From Candidatus Mycolicibacterium alkanivorans (lineage in GTDB: Bacteria; Actinomycetota; Actinomycetes; Mycobacteriales; Mycobacteriaceae): a stretch of 64,000 nucleotides of DNA. Below are positions 51,123-63,993 of the stretch, one piece after another. A program made the translations under genes and the position numbers. Every line of letters starts with the position of its first letter. Position 1 is the first letter of the stretch. The stretch spans positions 2,356,001 to 2,420,000 of the forward strand of contig NZ_JAIVFL010000001.1 of assembly GCF_022760805.1 (NCBI RefSeq), given 5' to 3'. The notes beneath the pieces are model-generated. The model ran no database searches. It worked only from the letters and a program-made list of their open reading frames with translations, and was not told where the DNA came from.

Positions 51123-52883
51123 ATGCTGGCTGAGATCCGAATCGAGTCACTGGGCGCGATCAGCGCCGCGACGGCGGAGTTCGACAAGGGACTGACCGTG
51201 CTGACCGGTGAGACCGGCACCGGCAAGACCATGGTGGTGACCGGGCTGCATCTGCTCGGCGGTGCGCGCGCCGACGCCACCCGGGTTCGGTCGGGCGCCG
51301 GGCGCGCGGTCGTCGAAGGCCGGTTCACCACCGAAGAACTCGACCCGGCGACCACCGCGCAGATCGACGAGATCCTGGACTCCTCGGGCGCCGAGCGCGA
51401 CGACGACGGCACCATCATCGCGCTGCGGTCGGTGAGCCGCGACGGGCCGTCACGGGCCTACCTCGGCGGCCGCAGTGTGCCGGCCAGATCGCTGACCACC
51501 TTCACCACCGGACTGCTGACCCTGCACGGCCAGAACGACCAGCTGCGGCTGATGCGCCCCGACGAGCAGCGCGCCGCGCTCGACCGCTTCGCCGGTGTGG
51601 AAGCCGAACTAGAGCGCTACACGAAGGTGCACGACGAGTGGCTGGTGGCGCGGCGCGATCTGGTCGATCGAACCAACCGCGCCCGGGAACTGGCGCAGGA
51701 GGCCGACCGGTTGAAGTTCGCGCTCGCCGAGATCGACGGCGTCGACCCGGCTCCCGGCGAGGACGAGACGCTGGTGGCCGACATCCGGCGGCTCTGCGAA
51801 CTCGACGCGCTGCGCGAGGCCGCCGCCGGTGCGCGGGCTGCCCTCTCGGCGTCGGTGGACGAGGTCTGCGACGGCCAACCGCACGCCGCCACCGACACCA
51901 TCGGCCGGGCCATCGCGCTGCTGGAGTCCACCGACGACGCGGCGCTGATCGCGCTCGCCCGCCAGCTGAGCGAGGTGTCGACCGTCGTCGGGGACGCCGC
52001 CCGCGAGCTCGGCGATTTCCTGGGCGAGCTGCCCGGTGACGCCAGCTCGCTGGAGACCAAGCTGGCGCGCCAAGCCGAGCTGCGCAGCCTGACCCGTAAG
52101 TACGCCGCTGACGTCGACGGTGTGCTCCGCTGGGCGGCACAGTCGCGGGAGCGGTTGGCTCAGCTCGATGTCTCCGAGGAGGCGTTGTCCGGGCTGGCGC
52201 GGCGGGTCGACGCGCTGGGGCAGCAGGTCGCCGCTGCCGGGCTCGAGCTGTCCAAGGCCCGCACCAAATCAGCCAAGGGCCTGGCGAAGGCGGTGACCGC
52301 CGAGCTGGCCGGGCTGGCGATGGCCGATGCCGACTTCACTGTCGGGGTCTCGCTCATGGGTGCTCGTGAGGATGACAGTGCGCCGCTGCGGCTGCCGGCG
52401 GGTCAGGCAGTTCATGCTGGCAGCGAGGGCATCGACCTGGTCGAGTTCGGGTTCACTGCGCACCGCGGCACCGACGTGCTGCCGCTGAACAAGAGCGCCT
52501 CCGGCGGTGAGCTGTCCCGGCTGATGCTGGCGCTGGAGGTCGTGCTGGCCGCCTCGGCCGAGGGAACCACCATGGTCTTCGACGAGGTGGACGCCGGGGT
52601 GGGCGGTCGCGCCGCGGTGCAGATCGGCCGACGGCTGGCGCGCCTGGCCCGCACCCATCAGGTCATCGTGGTCACGCACCTGCCGCAGGTGGCCGCCTAC
52701 GCCGACATCCATCTGGTCGTGGAGTCGGGCCGCAACGGGGCCAGCGACGTGCGCCGGCTGGACACCGACCAACGGGTGGCCGAACTGGCTCGGATGCTGG
52801 CCGGGCTGGGGGAATCCGACACCGGACGCGCGCATGCCCGCGAGCTGTTGGCGGCCGCGCAGGACGACAGAGCCGCGACCTAA
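51123..52883 (+). CDS. recN: DNA repair protein RecN
   Basis: 586 residues, SMC-like. N-terminal MLAEIRIESLGAISAATAEF and Walker A LTGETGTGKTMVV; QNDQLRLMRPDEQRAALDRF; central coiled coils at about 150-400; C-terminal signature SASGGELSRLMLALEVVLA and Walker B MVFDEVDAGVGGRAA, then VVTHLPQVAAYAD. Acts at double-strand breaks. No LexA box was seen in the 7-bp gap to nadK, so it is read with the operon. Confidence 0.96.
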   Translation: MLAEIRIESLGAISAATAEFDKGLTVLTGETGTGKTMVVTGLHLLGGARADATRVRSGAGRAVVEGRFTTEELDPATTAQIDEILDSSGAERDDDGTIIALRSVSRDGPSRAYLGGRSVPARSLTTFTTGLLTLHGQNDQLRLMRPDEQRAALDRFAGVEAELERYTKVHDEWLVARRDLVDRTNRARELAQEADRLKFALAEIDGVDPAPGEDETLVADIRRLCELDALREAAAGARAALSASVDEVCDGQPHAATDTIGRAIALLESTDDAALIALARQLSEVSTVVGDAARELGDFLGELPGDASSLETKLARQAELRSLTRKYAADVDGVLRWAAQSRERLAQLDVSEEALSGLARRVDALGQQVAAAGLELSKARTKSAKGLAKAVTAELAGLAMADADFTVGVSLMGAREDDSAPLRLPAGQAVHAGSEGIDLVEFGFTAHRGTDVLPLNKSASGGELSRLMLALEVVLAASAEGTTMVFDEVDAGVGGRAAVQIGRRLARLARTHQVIVVTHLPQVAAYADIHLVVESGRNGASDVRRLDTDQRVAELARMLAGLGESDTGRAHARELLAAAQDDRAAT

Positions 52884-52976
52884 ATCGTGTTACTCCTGTG
52901 ACACGATATGACTCGTGGGGCTGGTGTTACGGCGCGCCTCCGCGGATATCCGCGGTCCCGCCGACAGAATCACCCC

Positions 52977-54161
52977 ATGAAGATGTCAGCGCTTCTCTCG
53001 CGTAACACCAATGCTCGGCCGGGAGTGACGGGCACCGCCCGCGTCGACCGCGACATCGATCGCCTGCTGCGCAGGATCGGCCCGGGCGACATCGTCGTCA
53101 TCGACATCCTCGACCTGGACCGCATCACAGCCGACGCACTGGCCGACGCCCGCGTCGCCGGAGTGGTCAACGCCTCGCCGTCGATCTCCGGTCGCTACCC
53201 GAACCTGGGCCCCGAGGTGCTGGTGGCCAACAACATCGCCCTCATCGACAGCGTGGGTGCCGAGGCCTTCAAGAAGATCAAGGACGGCGCCAAGGTCCGA
53301 CTGCACAACGGTGGGGTGTATTCGGGCGATCGCCGACTGGTGCACGGTGTCGAACGCAGCGACGAAGACATCGCCGACCTCATGCACGACGCCAAGACGG
53401 GTCTGGTGGCTCATCTGGAAGCCTTCGCCGGCAACACCATCGAGTTCATTCGCAGCGAGAGCCCGTTGCTCATCGACGGGGTCGGCATCCCCAACATCGA
53501 CGTCGACGTCTACCGCCGTCACGTGGTGGTGGTGGCCGACGGGGAAGGCGCCGAGGACGACCTCAAGGCGCTCAAGCCGTTTATCAAGGAGTACCAGCCA
53601 GTGCTCGTCGGTGTCGGCGCAGGCGCCGACATCCTCGACAAGTGCGGCTACTGGCCGCAGCTGATCGTGGGCAACCCCGAACAGATGAGCGCCGAGGTGC
53701 TCAAGTGCGGTGCCCCGGTGGTGCTGCCCGCCGACGCCGACGGCCATGCCGCCGGGTTGGAGCGCATTCAGGATCTGGGCATCGGGGCGATGACCTTCCC
53801 AGCAGCCGGCTCGGCCGCCGATCTCGCACTGCTGCTCGTCGACCACCACGGCGCCTCGCTGATCGTGACCGTCGGCCACCCGGCCAGCATCGAGGAGTTC
53901 TTCGACCGGTCTCGCCAGCAAAGCAACCCCTCGACATTCCTGACCCGGCTCAAAGTCGGCAAGAAGCTGGTCGACGCCAAAGCCGTTGCCACGCTGTACC
54001 GCAACCACATCTCCGGCGGTGCGATCGCGATGCTCATCCTGGCCGTTCTGTTCGCGATCATTGCCGCGCTGTGGGTGTCGCGGGCCGACACGGTGGTCAT
54101 CGACTGGATCGTGAACTACTGGAACCGCTTCTTGATCTGGATTCAGGGCTGGGTGACATAG
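52977..54161 (+). CDS. steA: SteA-like cell-division protein, Rv1697-like
   Basis: 394 residues. Soluble N-terminal part with a thiamin-pyrophosphokinase-like fold (GDIVVIDILDLDRITADALA, VNASPSISGRYPNLG, VGNPEQMS, LPADADGHAAGLERIQDLG). One C-terminal membrane helix (AIAMLILAVLFAIIAALWV, about 348-368) and a Trp-rich tail. In corynebacteria SteA with SteB helps daughter-cell separation. ATG 52977 gives MKMSALLSRN, matching the 393-residue orthologue. 31 bp before steB. Confidence 0.88.
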   Translation: MKMSALLSRNTNARPGVTGTARVDRDIDRLLRRIGPGDIVVIDILDLDRITADALADARVAGVVNASPSISGRYPNLGPEVLVANNIALIDSVGAEAFKKIKDGAKVRLHNGGVYSGDRRLVHGVERSDEDIADLMHDAKTGLVAHLEAFAGNTIEFIRSESPLLIDGVGIPNIDVDVYRRHVVVVADGEGAEDDLKALKPFIKEYQPVLVGVGAGADILDKCGYWPQLIVGNPEQMSAEVLKCGAPVVLPADADGHAAGLERIQDLGIGAMTFPAAGSAADLALLLVDHHGASLIVTVGHPASIEEFFDRSRQQSNPSTFLTRLKVGKKLVDAKAVATLYRNHISGGAIAMLILAVLFAIIAALWVSRADTVVIDWIVNYWNRFLIWIQGWVT

Positions 54162-54192
54162 CCCGGGCGTAGAGCAGAAAGGCTCATCGGCT

Positions 54193-55134
54193 GTGATATC
54201 ACTACGCCACCATGCCATTTCGCTGGCAGCGGTCTTCCTTGCGCTGGCTCTCGGCGTGATCCTCGGTTCCGGTGTGCTCTCCGACACGCTGCTGACGGGG
54301 CTGCGCAGCGAGAAGCAGGACCTCAACAAGCAGATCACCGGGCTCACCGACCAGCGCAACGCGCTCAATGAAAAGCTCAGTGGTGCAGACGAGTTCGATA
54401 CCCAGATGTCGGGACGTATCGTCCGCGACGCGCTGGCGGGCAAGTCGGTGGTGTTGTTCCGCACCCCGGACGCCGACAACGACGACGTCGAGGCGATGAC
54501 GCGGATCATCGGCCAGTCCGGCGGCACCGTCTCGGGCACCGTGGCGCTCACCCAGGAATTCGTCGACGCCAACTCGGCGGAGAAGCTGCGTTCGGTGGTC
54601 AACTCGCCGATCGTGCCGGCCGGAGCGCAACTGAGCACCACACTGGTCGACCAGGGCTCGCAAGCCGGCGACCTGCTCGGCATCGCCCTGCTGATCAATC
54701 GCAACCCCAAGGTCAAACCGGCCGACGACCCGCAGCGTGAGACAGTGCTGGCCGCGCTGCGCGACACCGGTTTCCTGACCTATCAGGGCGACCGCGTCGG
54801 CGCCGCCGACACCGCCGTCGTCGTCACCGGCGGGGCGCTTGGCGACAACGCCGGCAACCAGGGCTCCACCGTCGCACGGTTCGCGGCGGGACTGGCTCCG
54901 CACGGCTCGGGAACGGTGCTGGTCGGCCGCGACGGCTCGGCCACCGGAACCTCAGCGGTGGCTGTGACCCGCGCCGATGCCGGCATGGCGGCCGCGGTGA
55001 CCACCGTCGACGACATCGGCGTGGAGTCCGGCCGGATCACCACGGTGCTGGCGCTGCAGAACCTGATCGGCGGCGCCCGACCCGGGCAGTTCGGCACCGG
55101 CCCCGGTGCGACCTCGATCACCGTTCCGCAGTAA
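54193..55134 (+). CDS. mctB: SteB/MctB-type membrane-anchored protein, Rv1698-like
   Basis: 313 residues. An N-terminal membrane helix (HHAISLAAVFLALALGVILG) is followed by a coiled coil (SEKQDLNKQITGLTDQRNAL) and an extracytoplasmic alpha/beta domain. The orthologue Rv1698 was described as the copper-transport protein MctB; the corynebacterial counterpart is the SteA partner SteB. Which role applies is undecided, but direct linkage to steA favours the division function or both. No Cys or Met-rich copper site is obvious. GTG start. Confidence 0.85.
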   Translation: MISLRHHAISLAAVFLALALGVILGSGVLSDTLLTGLRSEKQDLNKQITGLTDQRNALNEKLSGADEFDTQMSGRIVRDALAGKSVVLFRTPDADNDDVEAMTRIIGQSGGTVSGTVALTQEFVDANSAEKLRSVVNSPIVPAGAQLSTTLVDQGSQAGDLLGIALLINRNPKVKPADDPQRETVLAALRDTGFLTYQGDRVGAADTAVVVTGGALGDNAGNQGSTVARFAAGLAPHGSGTVLVGRDGSATGTSAVAVTRADAGMAAAVTTVDDIGVESGRITTVLALQNLIGGARPGQFGTGPGATSITVPQ

Positions 55135-55175
55135 CCAGGAACGGTAACGCGTCGCACAGGCGTGTCAGCGACGGC

Positions 55176-55197
55176 TTGTCGGTGTCGGTGTTAAGGT
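55176..55197 (+). promoter_or_regulatory. Candidate promoter of pyrG resembling a PafBC-type element
   Basis: TTGTCGGTG at 55176-55184, seven bases, TAAGGT at 55192-55197. The upstream part fits the RecA-NDp consensus, but the spacer is seven rather than eight. It may equally be an ordinary promoter. Confidence 0.4.
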
Positions 55198-55199
55198 GA

Positions 55200-57662
<2,463 letters not shown>

Positions 57663-57666
<4 letters not shown>

Positions 57667-58607
57667 CGACATTCCGGTCGGCGTTGGACGACCAACTGCA
57701 GGGCTACCTCGACCACCTCACCATCGAGCGGGGCGTAGCAGCCAACACCCTCAGCTCGTATCGCCGGGATCTGCGCCGCTACGCCGAGCACCTGACCGGG
57801 CGCGGCATCGACGATCTGCGCAACGTCGCCGAGACCGACGTCAGTGAGTTCCTCGTCGCGCTACGCAGCGGTGACCCCGAGACCGGTGTGGTGCCGCTGT
57901 CGGCTGTGTCGGCCGCGCGGGCGCTGATCGCGGTGCGCGGGCTGCACCGGTTCGCCGCCGCCGAAGGCATCGTCGACGCCGACGTGGCCCGCGCGGTCAA
58001 GCCGCCGACACCGAGCCGGCGGCTACCCAAGGCCCTGAGCCTCGACGAGGTGCTCGCGCTGCTCGACGGCGCCGGCGGCGACGGCCCGTCGGACGGACCG
58101 CTGACCCTGCGCAACCGGGCCCTGCTGGAACTGCTGTACTCCACCGGCGCCCGGATCTCCGAGGCCGTCGGCCTCGACGTCGACGACGTCGACACCGAAG
58201 CCCGCTCGGCGCTGCTGCGCGGCAAGGGCGGCAAGCAGCGGCTGGTGCCGATCGGACGCCCGGCCGTGGCCGCCCTGGACGCCTACCTGGTGCGCGGCCG
58301 CCCGGAACTGGCCCGCCGCGGGCGGGGCACGCCGGCGATCTTCCTCAACGCCCGCGGCGGCCGGCTCTCGCGGCAGAGCGCCTGGCAGGTGCTGCAGGAC
58401 GCGGCCGAACGCGCCGGGATCAACTCGGGTGTCTCACCGCACACCCTGCGCCATTCGTTCGCCACCCACCTGCTCGACGGCGGCGCCGACGTCCGGGTGG
58501 TCCAGGAGTTGCTGGGGCACGCCTCGGTGACCACAACCCAGATCTACACGCTGGTCACGGTGCATGCGCTACGCGAAGTGTGGGCCGGGGCGCACCCGAG
58601 AGCGTGA
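57663..58607 (+). CDS. xerD: Site-specific tyrosine recombinase XerD
   Basis: 314 residues. N-terminal SAM-like domain ([20 protein letters not shown]) and catalytic domain with Arg in [14 protein letters not shown], Lys in [14 protein letters not shown], His-x-x-Arg in [19 protein letters not shown], His in [10 protein letters not shown] and nucleophile Tyr in QIYTLVT. With XerC resolves chromosome dimers at dif. Its place before parA-scpAB fits a segregation block. Confidence 0.96.
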
Positions 58608-58674
58608 TGTCAGCGGTAGGGCTCTCGCACAACAGACACATGGATAGACTTGCGCGGATGTCCACGCCGCCGAT

Positions 58675-59562
58675 GTGCCCGATGCGGGGGGCCAGGGCGT
58701 GACCGACGAGGCAGACGGCGTCGCACCGATCGGTCTCACCGGCCGCCCACCCCGCACCATCCCCGAACCTCGGCCGCTGACCTCGCACGGCCCGGCGAAG
58801 GTCATCTCGATGTGCAATCAGAAGGGCGGCGTCGGCAAGACCACCTCGACGATCAACCTCGGCGCCGCGCTGGCCGAGTACGGCCGCCGGGTGTTGCTGG
58901 TGGACCTCGACCCGCAGGGGGCGCTGTCGGCGGGCCTGGGTGTGCCGCACTACGAACTGGCCGCCACGGTGCACAACCTGATGGTCGAACCGCGGGTCGG
59001 CATCGGCGACGTGCTGATCCATACCCGGGTCGAGGGCCTGGACCTGGTGCCCAGCAATATCGACCTGTCCGCCGCGGAGATTCAGCTGGTCAACGAGGTG
59101 GGCCGCGAGCAGACGCTGGCGCGGGCGCTCTACCCGGTGCTCGACCGCTACGACTACATCCTCATCGACTGCCAGCCGTCGCTGGGCCTGCTCACCGTCA
59201 ATGCCCTGGCCTGCTCGGATGGGGTGGTGATCCCGACCGAGTGCGAGTACTTCTCGCTGCGCGGCCTGGCGCTGCTCACCGACACCGTCGACAAGGTCCG
59301 CGACCGGCTCAACCCGCGGCTGTCGATCAGCGGCATCCTGGTCACCCGGTTCGACACCCGCACCGTGAACGCCCGCGAGGTGATGGCCCGCGTGGTCGAG
59401 CGGTTCGGCGACCTGGTGTTCGACACCGTCATCACCCGCACTGTGCGCTTCCCCGAAACCAGTGTCGCCGGCGAGCCCATCACCACGTGGGCACCGAAAT
59501 CCGCTGGGGCACAGGCATACCGATCGTTGGCCCGCGAGGTCATCGACCGCTTCGGCAAGTGA
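58675..59562 (+). CDS. ParA/Soj-like ATPase, Rv1708-like
   Basis: 295 residues. Deviant Walker A CNQKGGVGKTTSTINLG at about 49-65, then LLVDLDPQGALSAGLG and the Walker B DYILIDCQPSLGLLTVNAL. Partition-type ATPase binding DNA as an ATP dimer. It is not the main parAB pair (no parB here); linkage to scpA suggests chromosome organisation. GTG 58699 (VTDEADGVAP) with an upstream G-rich SD is an alternative start. One stop/start overlap with scpA. Confidence 0.93.
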   Translation: MPDAGGQGVTDEADGVAPIGLTGRPPRTIPEPRPLTSHGPAKVISMCNQKGGVGKTTSTINLGAALAEYGRRVLLVDLDPQGALSAGLGVPHYELAATVHNLMVEPRVGIGDVLIHTRVEGLDLVPSNIDLSAAEIQLVNEVGREQTLARALYPVLDRYDYILIDCQPSLGLLTVNALACSDGVVIPTECEYFSLRGLALLTDTVDKVRDRLNPRLSISGILVTRFDTRTVNAREVMARVVERFGDLVFDTVITRTVRFPETSVAGEPITTWAPKSAGAQAYRSLAREVIDRFGK

Positions 59563-60377
59563 CGGCCGGGCCCGCGGCCGAACAGGGCGGCTTCCGCGTC
59601 CGGCTGACCAACTTCGAGGGTCCGTTCGACCTGCTGCTGCAGCTGATCTTCGCGCACCGTCTCGATGTCACCGAGGTGGCGCTGCATCAGGTGACCGACG
59701 AGTTCATCACCTACACCAAACAGATCGGCCCGGCCCTCGAACTCGACGAGACCACCGCCTTCCTGGTGATTGCGGCCACACTTTTGGACCTCAAAGCCGC
59801 GCGGCTGCTACCGGCCGGCGAAGTCCACGACGAAGAAGACCTCGCTCTGCTGGAGGTGCGCGACCTGCTGTTCGCCCGGCTGCTGCAGTACCGGGCGTTC
59901 AAGCACGTCGCCGAGATGTTCGCCGAGCTCGAGGCCGCCGCGCTGCGCAGCTATCCGCGTGCGGTGGCGCTGGAAGACCGCTTCTCCGAGCTGTTGCCCG
60001 AGGTCATGCTGGGTGTGGACGCCCAGAGCTTCGCCCAGATCGCGGCCGCGGTGTTCACTCCGCGGCCGGTGCCGACGGTGGGCACCGAGCACCTGCACGC
60101 GCCGCAGGTGTCGGTGCCCGAGCAGGCCGAGCGGCTGCTGGCGATGCTCGAGCAGCGCGGCGTGGGCCACTGGGCCTCGTTCCGGGAGCTGGTTGCCGAC
60201 TGTGACGAGCCGATCCAGATCGTCGGACGGTTCCTGGCGCTGCTCGAACTGTATCGGGCCAGGGCGGTAGCATTCGAGCAGTCAGAACCGCTTGGTGTGC
60301 TGCAGGTTTCGTGGACCGGGGACCGGCTGGTGAACGAAGAGCTGGTCAGATCCGAGTGGGAAGAAGAGCAAAGCTAG
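59559..60377 (+). CDS. scpA: Segregation and condensation protein A (kleisin)
   Basis: 272 residues. N-terminal FRVRLTNFEGPFDLLLQLIF, HRLDVTEVALHQVTDEF and TAFLVIAATLLDLKAARLLP are the ScpA signature; the C-terminal winged helix contacts the SMC head. Bridges SMC with ScpB. GTG start overlaps the parA stop. Confidence 0.94.
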   Translation: MTAGPAAEQGGFRVRLTNFEGPFDLLLQLIFAHRLDVTEVALHQVTDEFITYTKQIGPALELDETTAFLVIAATLLDLKAARLLPAGEVHDEEDLALLEVRDLLFARLLQYRAFKHVAEMFAELEAAALRSYPRAVALEDRFSELLPEVMLGVDAQSFAQIAAAVFTPRPVPTVGTEHLHAPQVSVPEQAERLLAMLEQRGVGHWASFRELVADCDEPIQIVGRFLALLELYRARAVAFEQSEPLGVLQVSWTGDRLVNEELVRSEWEEEQS

Positions 60378-60379
60378 CC

Positions 60380-61069
60380 ATGACCGACGACGCGCCCGAT
60401 CTCGACCTGGGTATCGACGTCGCCAACGCCGAGTTGGACGACGACGAGCTGATCCGGGTACTCGAGGCGCTGCTGCTGGTGGTGGACACCCCGGTGAGCG
60501 CCCAGACACTGGCGACGGTGACCGAACAGCCGGTCACGCGCATCACCGAGAAACTTGAGGCGATGGCCGCGGAACTCCGAGCCCGCGACAGCGGGATCGA
60601 CCTGCGCGAAGTCGGCGGCGGCTGGCGGATGCACACCCGCGCCAGATATGCGCCGTATGTCGAGCGGCTGCTGCTCGACGGCTCGCGCTCCAAGCTGACC
60701 CGGGCGGCGCTGGAGACACTGGCCGTGGTGGCCTACCGCCAGCCGGTCACCCGGGCCCGGGTGAGTGCGGTGCGCGGGGTCAACGTCGACGCGGTGATCC
60801 GCACCCTGGTCGCGCGCGGACTGATCACCGAGGCCGGCACCGACGAGGACTCCGGTGCCACGACGTTCGCCACCACCGAGCTGTTCCTCGAACGGTTGGG
60901 GTTGACGGCGCTGACCGACCTGCCCGACATCGCCCCGCTGCTGCCCGATGTCGACGTGATCGACGATTTGAGCGAAACCCTGGACAGCGAGCCACGTTTC
61001 GCCAAGCTTTCCGGCGGCGGCCGGTCCGCCGACCAGCACATCGCCTTCGATGTGGACACCGATGGCTGA
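60380..61069 (+). CDS. scpB: Segregation and condensation protein B
   Basis: 229 residues, two winged-helix domains: LIRVLEALLLVVDTPVSAQT and LTRAALETLAVVAYRQPVTR, ARVSAVRGVNVDAVIRTLVA, RGLITEAG. Acidic N- and C-termini. Partner of ScpA in the SMC complex. 2 bp after scpA, overlaps rluB by 8 bp. Confidence 0.94.
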   Translation: MTDDAPDLDLGIDVANAELDDDELIRVLEALLLVVDTPVSAQTLATVTEQPVTRITEKLEAMAAELRARDSGIDLREVGGGWRMHTRARYAPYVERLLLDGSRSKLTRAALETLAVVAYRQPVTRARVSAVRGVNVDAVIRTLVARGLITEAGTDEDSGATTFATTELFLERLGLTALTDLPDIAPLLPDVDVIDDLSETLDSEPRFAKLSGGGRSADQHIAFDVDTDG

Positions 61070-61805
61070 CACCGAAGGGGTACGCCTGCAGAAGGTGTTG
61101 TCACAGGCCGGAATTGCCTCGCGGCGGGTGGCCGAGCGGATGATCGCCGACGGCCGCGTCGAGGTCGACGGGCACGTCGTCACCGAACTGGGCACGCGCG
61201 TCGACCCCGACACCGCTGACATCCGCGTCGACGGCAGCCGGATCATCCTCGACGACTCGATGGTCTATCTGGCGGTGAACAAACCGATCGGCATGCATTC
61301 GACGATGTCCGACGATCGCGGCCGGCCGTGTATCGGTGATCTCGTCGAGCACCGGGTGCGCGGCAACAAAAATCTCTTTCACGTCGGGCGCCTCGATGCC
61401 GACACCGAGGGACTGCTGATACTGACCAACGACGGCGAGCTGGCACACCGGCTGATGCACCCGTCGTTCGAGGTGCCCAAGACCTATCTGGCCACGGTGA
61501 CCGGTTCGGTGCCAAGGGGTTTGGGCAAGACGCTGCGCGCGGGTATCGAACTCGAGGATGGGCCGGTCAAGCTCGACGACTTCGCGGTGGTCGACGCGGT
61601 GCCCGGCAAGACGCTGGTGCGGGTGACGCTGCACGAGGGACGCAAACGGATTGTGCGCCGACTGCTGGCGGCAGCCGGGTATCCGGTGGAGGCGCTGGTG
61701 CGCACCGAGATCGGCTCGGTGTCGCTGGGGGAGCAGCGGCCGGGCAGTATCCGGGTGCTGACCCGCAAGGAAGTCGGCGAGCTGTACAAGGCGGTCGGGA
61801 TGTGA
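61062..61805 (+). CDS. rluB: 23S rRNA pseudouridine synthase, RluB/RsuA family
   Basis: 247 residues. S4 domain ([30 protein letters not shown]) and catalytic domain with Asp in [20 protein letters not shown], plus [12 protein letters not shown] and [20 protein letters not shown]. The target is presumably helix 89 of 23S rRNA. GTGA overlap with cmk. Confidence 0.92.
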   Translation: MADTEGVRLQKVLSQAGIASRRVAERMIADGRVEVDGHVVTELGTRVDPDTADIRVDGSRIILDDSMVYLAVNKPIGMHSTMSDDRGRPCIGDLVEHRVRGNKNLFHVGRLDADTEGLLILTNDGELAHRLMHPSFEVPKTYLATVTGSVPRGLGKTLRAGIELEDGPVKLDDFAVVDAVPGKTLVRVTLHEGRKRIVRRLLAAAGYPVEALVRTEIGSVSLGEQRPGSIRVLTRKEVGELYKAVGM

Positions 61806-62482
61806 GCGGGGTGGTGGTGGCCGTCGACGGGCCGGCGGGAACGGGAAAGTCCTCGGTGTCAAGGGGATTGGCGCGTGCGCTGGGTGCCCGCTATCTCGAC
61901 ACCGGTGCGATGTACCGGATCGTGACGCTGGCCATGCTGCGAGCGGAAGTCGATCTGAACGACCCGGCGGCCATTGCCGCCGCCTCGGACGTGCCGCTGT
62001 CGGTGGACTACGACCCGGACGTGGACCGGGCTTATCTTGGCGACGAGGATGTTTCGGTCGAGATCCGCGGTGACGCGGTGACGCGCGCGGTGTCCGCGGT
62101 TTCCGCGGTTCCGCAGGTGCGTGAGCGGCTGGTGAGGTTGCAGCGCGAATTGGCCTCGGGGGCCGACAGTGTCGTCGTGGAAGGCCGCGACATCGGCACC
62201 GTGGTGCTGCCGGATGCGGATGTGAAGATCTTCCTCACCGCGACGGCCGAGACCCGGGCGCACCGGCGCAACGACCAGAACGTGGCCGCCGGCCTGGCCG
62301 ACGACTACGAGGCCGTGTTGGCCGATGTGCGCCGCCGCGACCACCTGGACTCGACGCGTGCGGTGTCCCCGCTTCGGGCGGCCGAGGACGCACTGATCGT
62401 CGACACCAGCGACATGCCCCAGGCCGAGGTGATCGCCCGACTGGTCGAGCTTGTCGAGCAACGAAGCGGGGCGATGCGATGA
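61802..62482 (+). CDS. cmk: Cytidylate kinase
   Basis: 226 residues. Phosphorylates CMP/dCMP. P-loop [71 protein letters not shown]. Supplies the pyrimidine pool along with pyrG upstream. ATGA overlap with der. Confidence 0.96.
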   Translation: MSGVVVAVDGPAGTGKSSVSRGLARALGARYLDTGAMYRIVTLAMLRAEVDLNDPAAIAAASDVPLSVDYDPDVDRAYLGDEDVSVEIRGDAVTRAVSAVSAVPQVRERLVRLQRELASGADSVVVEGRDIGTVVLPDADVKIFLTATAETRAHRRNDQNVAAGLADDYEAVLADVRRRDHLDSTRAVSPLRAAEDALIVDTSDMPQAEVIARLVELVEQRSGAMR

Positions 62483-63885
62483 CCCAGGACGGCACGTGGT
62501 CCGACGAAAGCGAATGGGAGTTCGCCGAGGACGGATTCGACGACGAGACCGGTGAGGCCTACGCGCCGCCGCCGGTGGTGGCCATCATCGGCAGACCCAA
62601 CGTCGGCAAGTCGACTCTGGTGAACCGGATCCTCGGGCGGCGCGAGGCAGTCGTGCAGGACCTGCCCGGAGTGACCCGGGACCGGGTGTCCTACGACGCG
62701 AACTGGGTGGGCCGCCGCTTCGTCGTCCAGGACACCGGCGGGTGGGAGCCCGACGCCAAGGGACTGCAACAGTTGGTCGCCGAGCAGGCCTCGGTCGCGA
62801 TGCAGACCGCCGATGCCGTCATCTTCGTCGTCGACGCCATCGTGGGTGCCACCTCGGGTGACGAGGCGGCAGCCCGAATCCTGCGGCGCTCCGGAAAGCC
62901 GGTGTATCTGGCGGCCAACAAGGTTGACAACGAGAAGGGCGAGGCGGACGCGGCCGCGCTGTGGTCACTCGGCCTGGGCGAGCCGCACCCGATCAGTGCG
63001 ATGCACGGGCGCGGTGTGGCCGATCTGCTCGACGAGGTGGTCGCCGCGTTGCCGGTGGCCTCCGAGGTCGGGACCGGCGGCGGGGGACCGCGCCGGGTGG
63101 CGTTGGTGGGCAAACCCAACGTCGGCAAGAGCTCACTGCTCAACCGGCTGGCCGGCTCCGAGCGATCGGTGGTGCACGACGTCGCCGGCACCACCGTCGA
63201 CCCGGTGGACTCGCTGATCGAATTGGACGGCAAGACTTGGCGATTCGTCGACACCGCCGGGCTGCGCCGCAAGGTGGGCCAGGCCAGCGGACACGAGTTC
63301 TACGCCTCGGTGCGCACCCACAGCGCCATCGACGCCGCCGAGGTGGTGGTGGTGTTGGTCGACGCGTCGCAGGCGCTGACCGAGCAGGACCAGCGGGTGC
63401 TGTCGATGGTGATCGAGGCGGGCCGCGCGCTGGTGCTGGTGTTCAACAAATGGGATCTGGTCGACGAGGACCGGCGCTATCTGCTGGACCGCGAGATCGA
63501 CCTGCAGCTGCATCAGCTGCAGTGGGCGCCGCTGGTGAACATCTCGGCCAAGACCGGCCGGGCCGTGCAGAAGCTGGTGCCGGCGATGGAGACCGCCTTG
63601 GCGTCATGGGACAAGCGCATCTCCACCGGACAGCTCAACACCTGGATCAAGGACGTGGTCGCGGCCACCCCGCCGCCGGTGCGCGGCGGCAAGCAGCCCC
63701 GCATCCTGTTCGCCACCCAGGCCACCGCGCGACCGCCGACATTCGTGCTGTTCACCAGCGGTTTTTTGGAGGCCGGGTACCGCCGCTTCCTGGAACGTCG
63801 CCTGCGGGAGACCTTCGGTTTCGAGGGCACTCCCATCCGGATCAACGTGCGGGTGCGCGAGAAGCGCAAGCTCAAGCCACGCTGA
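62479..63885 (+). CDS. der: Ribosome-associated GTPase Der (EngA)
   Basis: 468 residues, two GTPase domains and a C-terminal KH-like domain. G1 sites [18 protein letters not shown] and [24 protein letters not shown] and DTAGLRRK (G3); NKVDNEKGE and NKWDLVDED (G4). KH-like end [20 protein letters not shown]. Needed for 50S assembly. Last gene of the coupled block. Confidence 0.97.
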   Translation: MTQDGTWSDESEWEFAEDGFDDETGEAYAPPPVVAIIGRPNVGKSTLVNRILGRREAVVQDLPGVTRDRVSYDANWVGRRFVVQDTGGWEPDAKGLQQLVAEQASVAMQTADAVIFVVDAIVGATSGDEAAARILRRSGKPVYLAANKVDNEKGEADAAALWSLGLGEPHPISAMHGRGVADLLDEVVAALPVASEVGTGGGGPRRVALVGKPNVGKSSLLNRLAGSERSVVHDVAGTTVDPVDSLIELDGKTWRFVDTAGLRRKVGQASGHEFYASVRTHSAIDAAEVVVVLVDASQALTEQDQRVLSMVIEAGRALVLVFNKWDLVDEDRRYLLDREIDLQLHQLQWAPLVNISAKTGRAVQKLVPAMETALASWDKRISTGQLNTWIKDVVAATPPPVRGGKQPRILFATQATARPPTFVLFTSGFLEAGYRRFLERRLRETFGFEGTPIRINVRVREKRKLKPR

Positions 63886-63993
63886 GTTCGGGCGTTTGCT
63901 GGGTTGTGAGGGCTGCTGGGCGGTAAGTTGCCAGTGATGAGGTTTTCGGCGTCCGGGGTTCGCTCTCCGGCCGGTTCGGGAGGGAGAGCCGTC

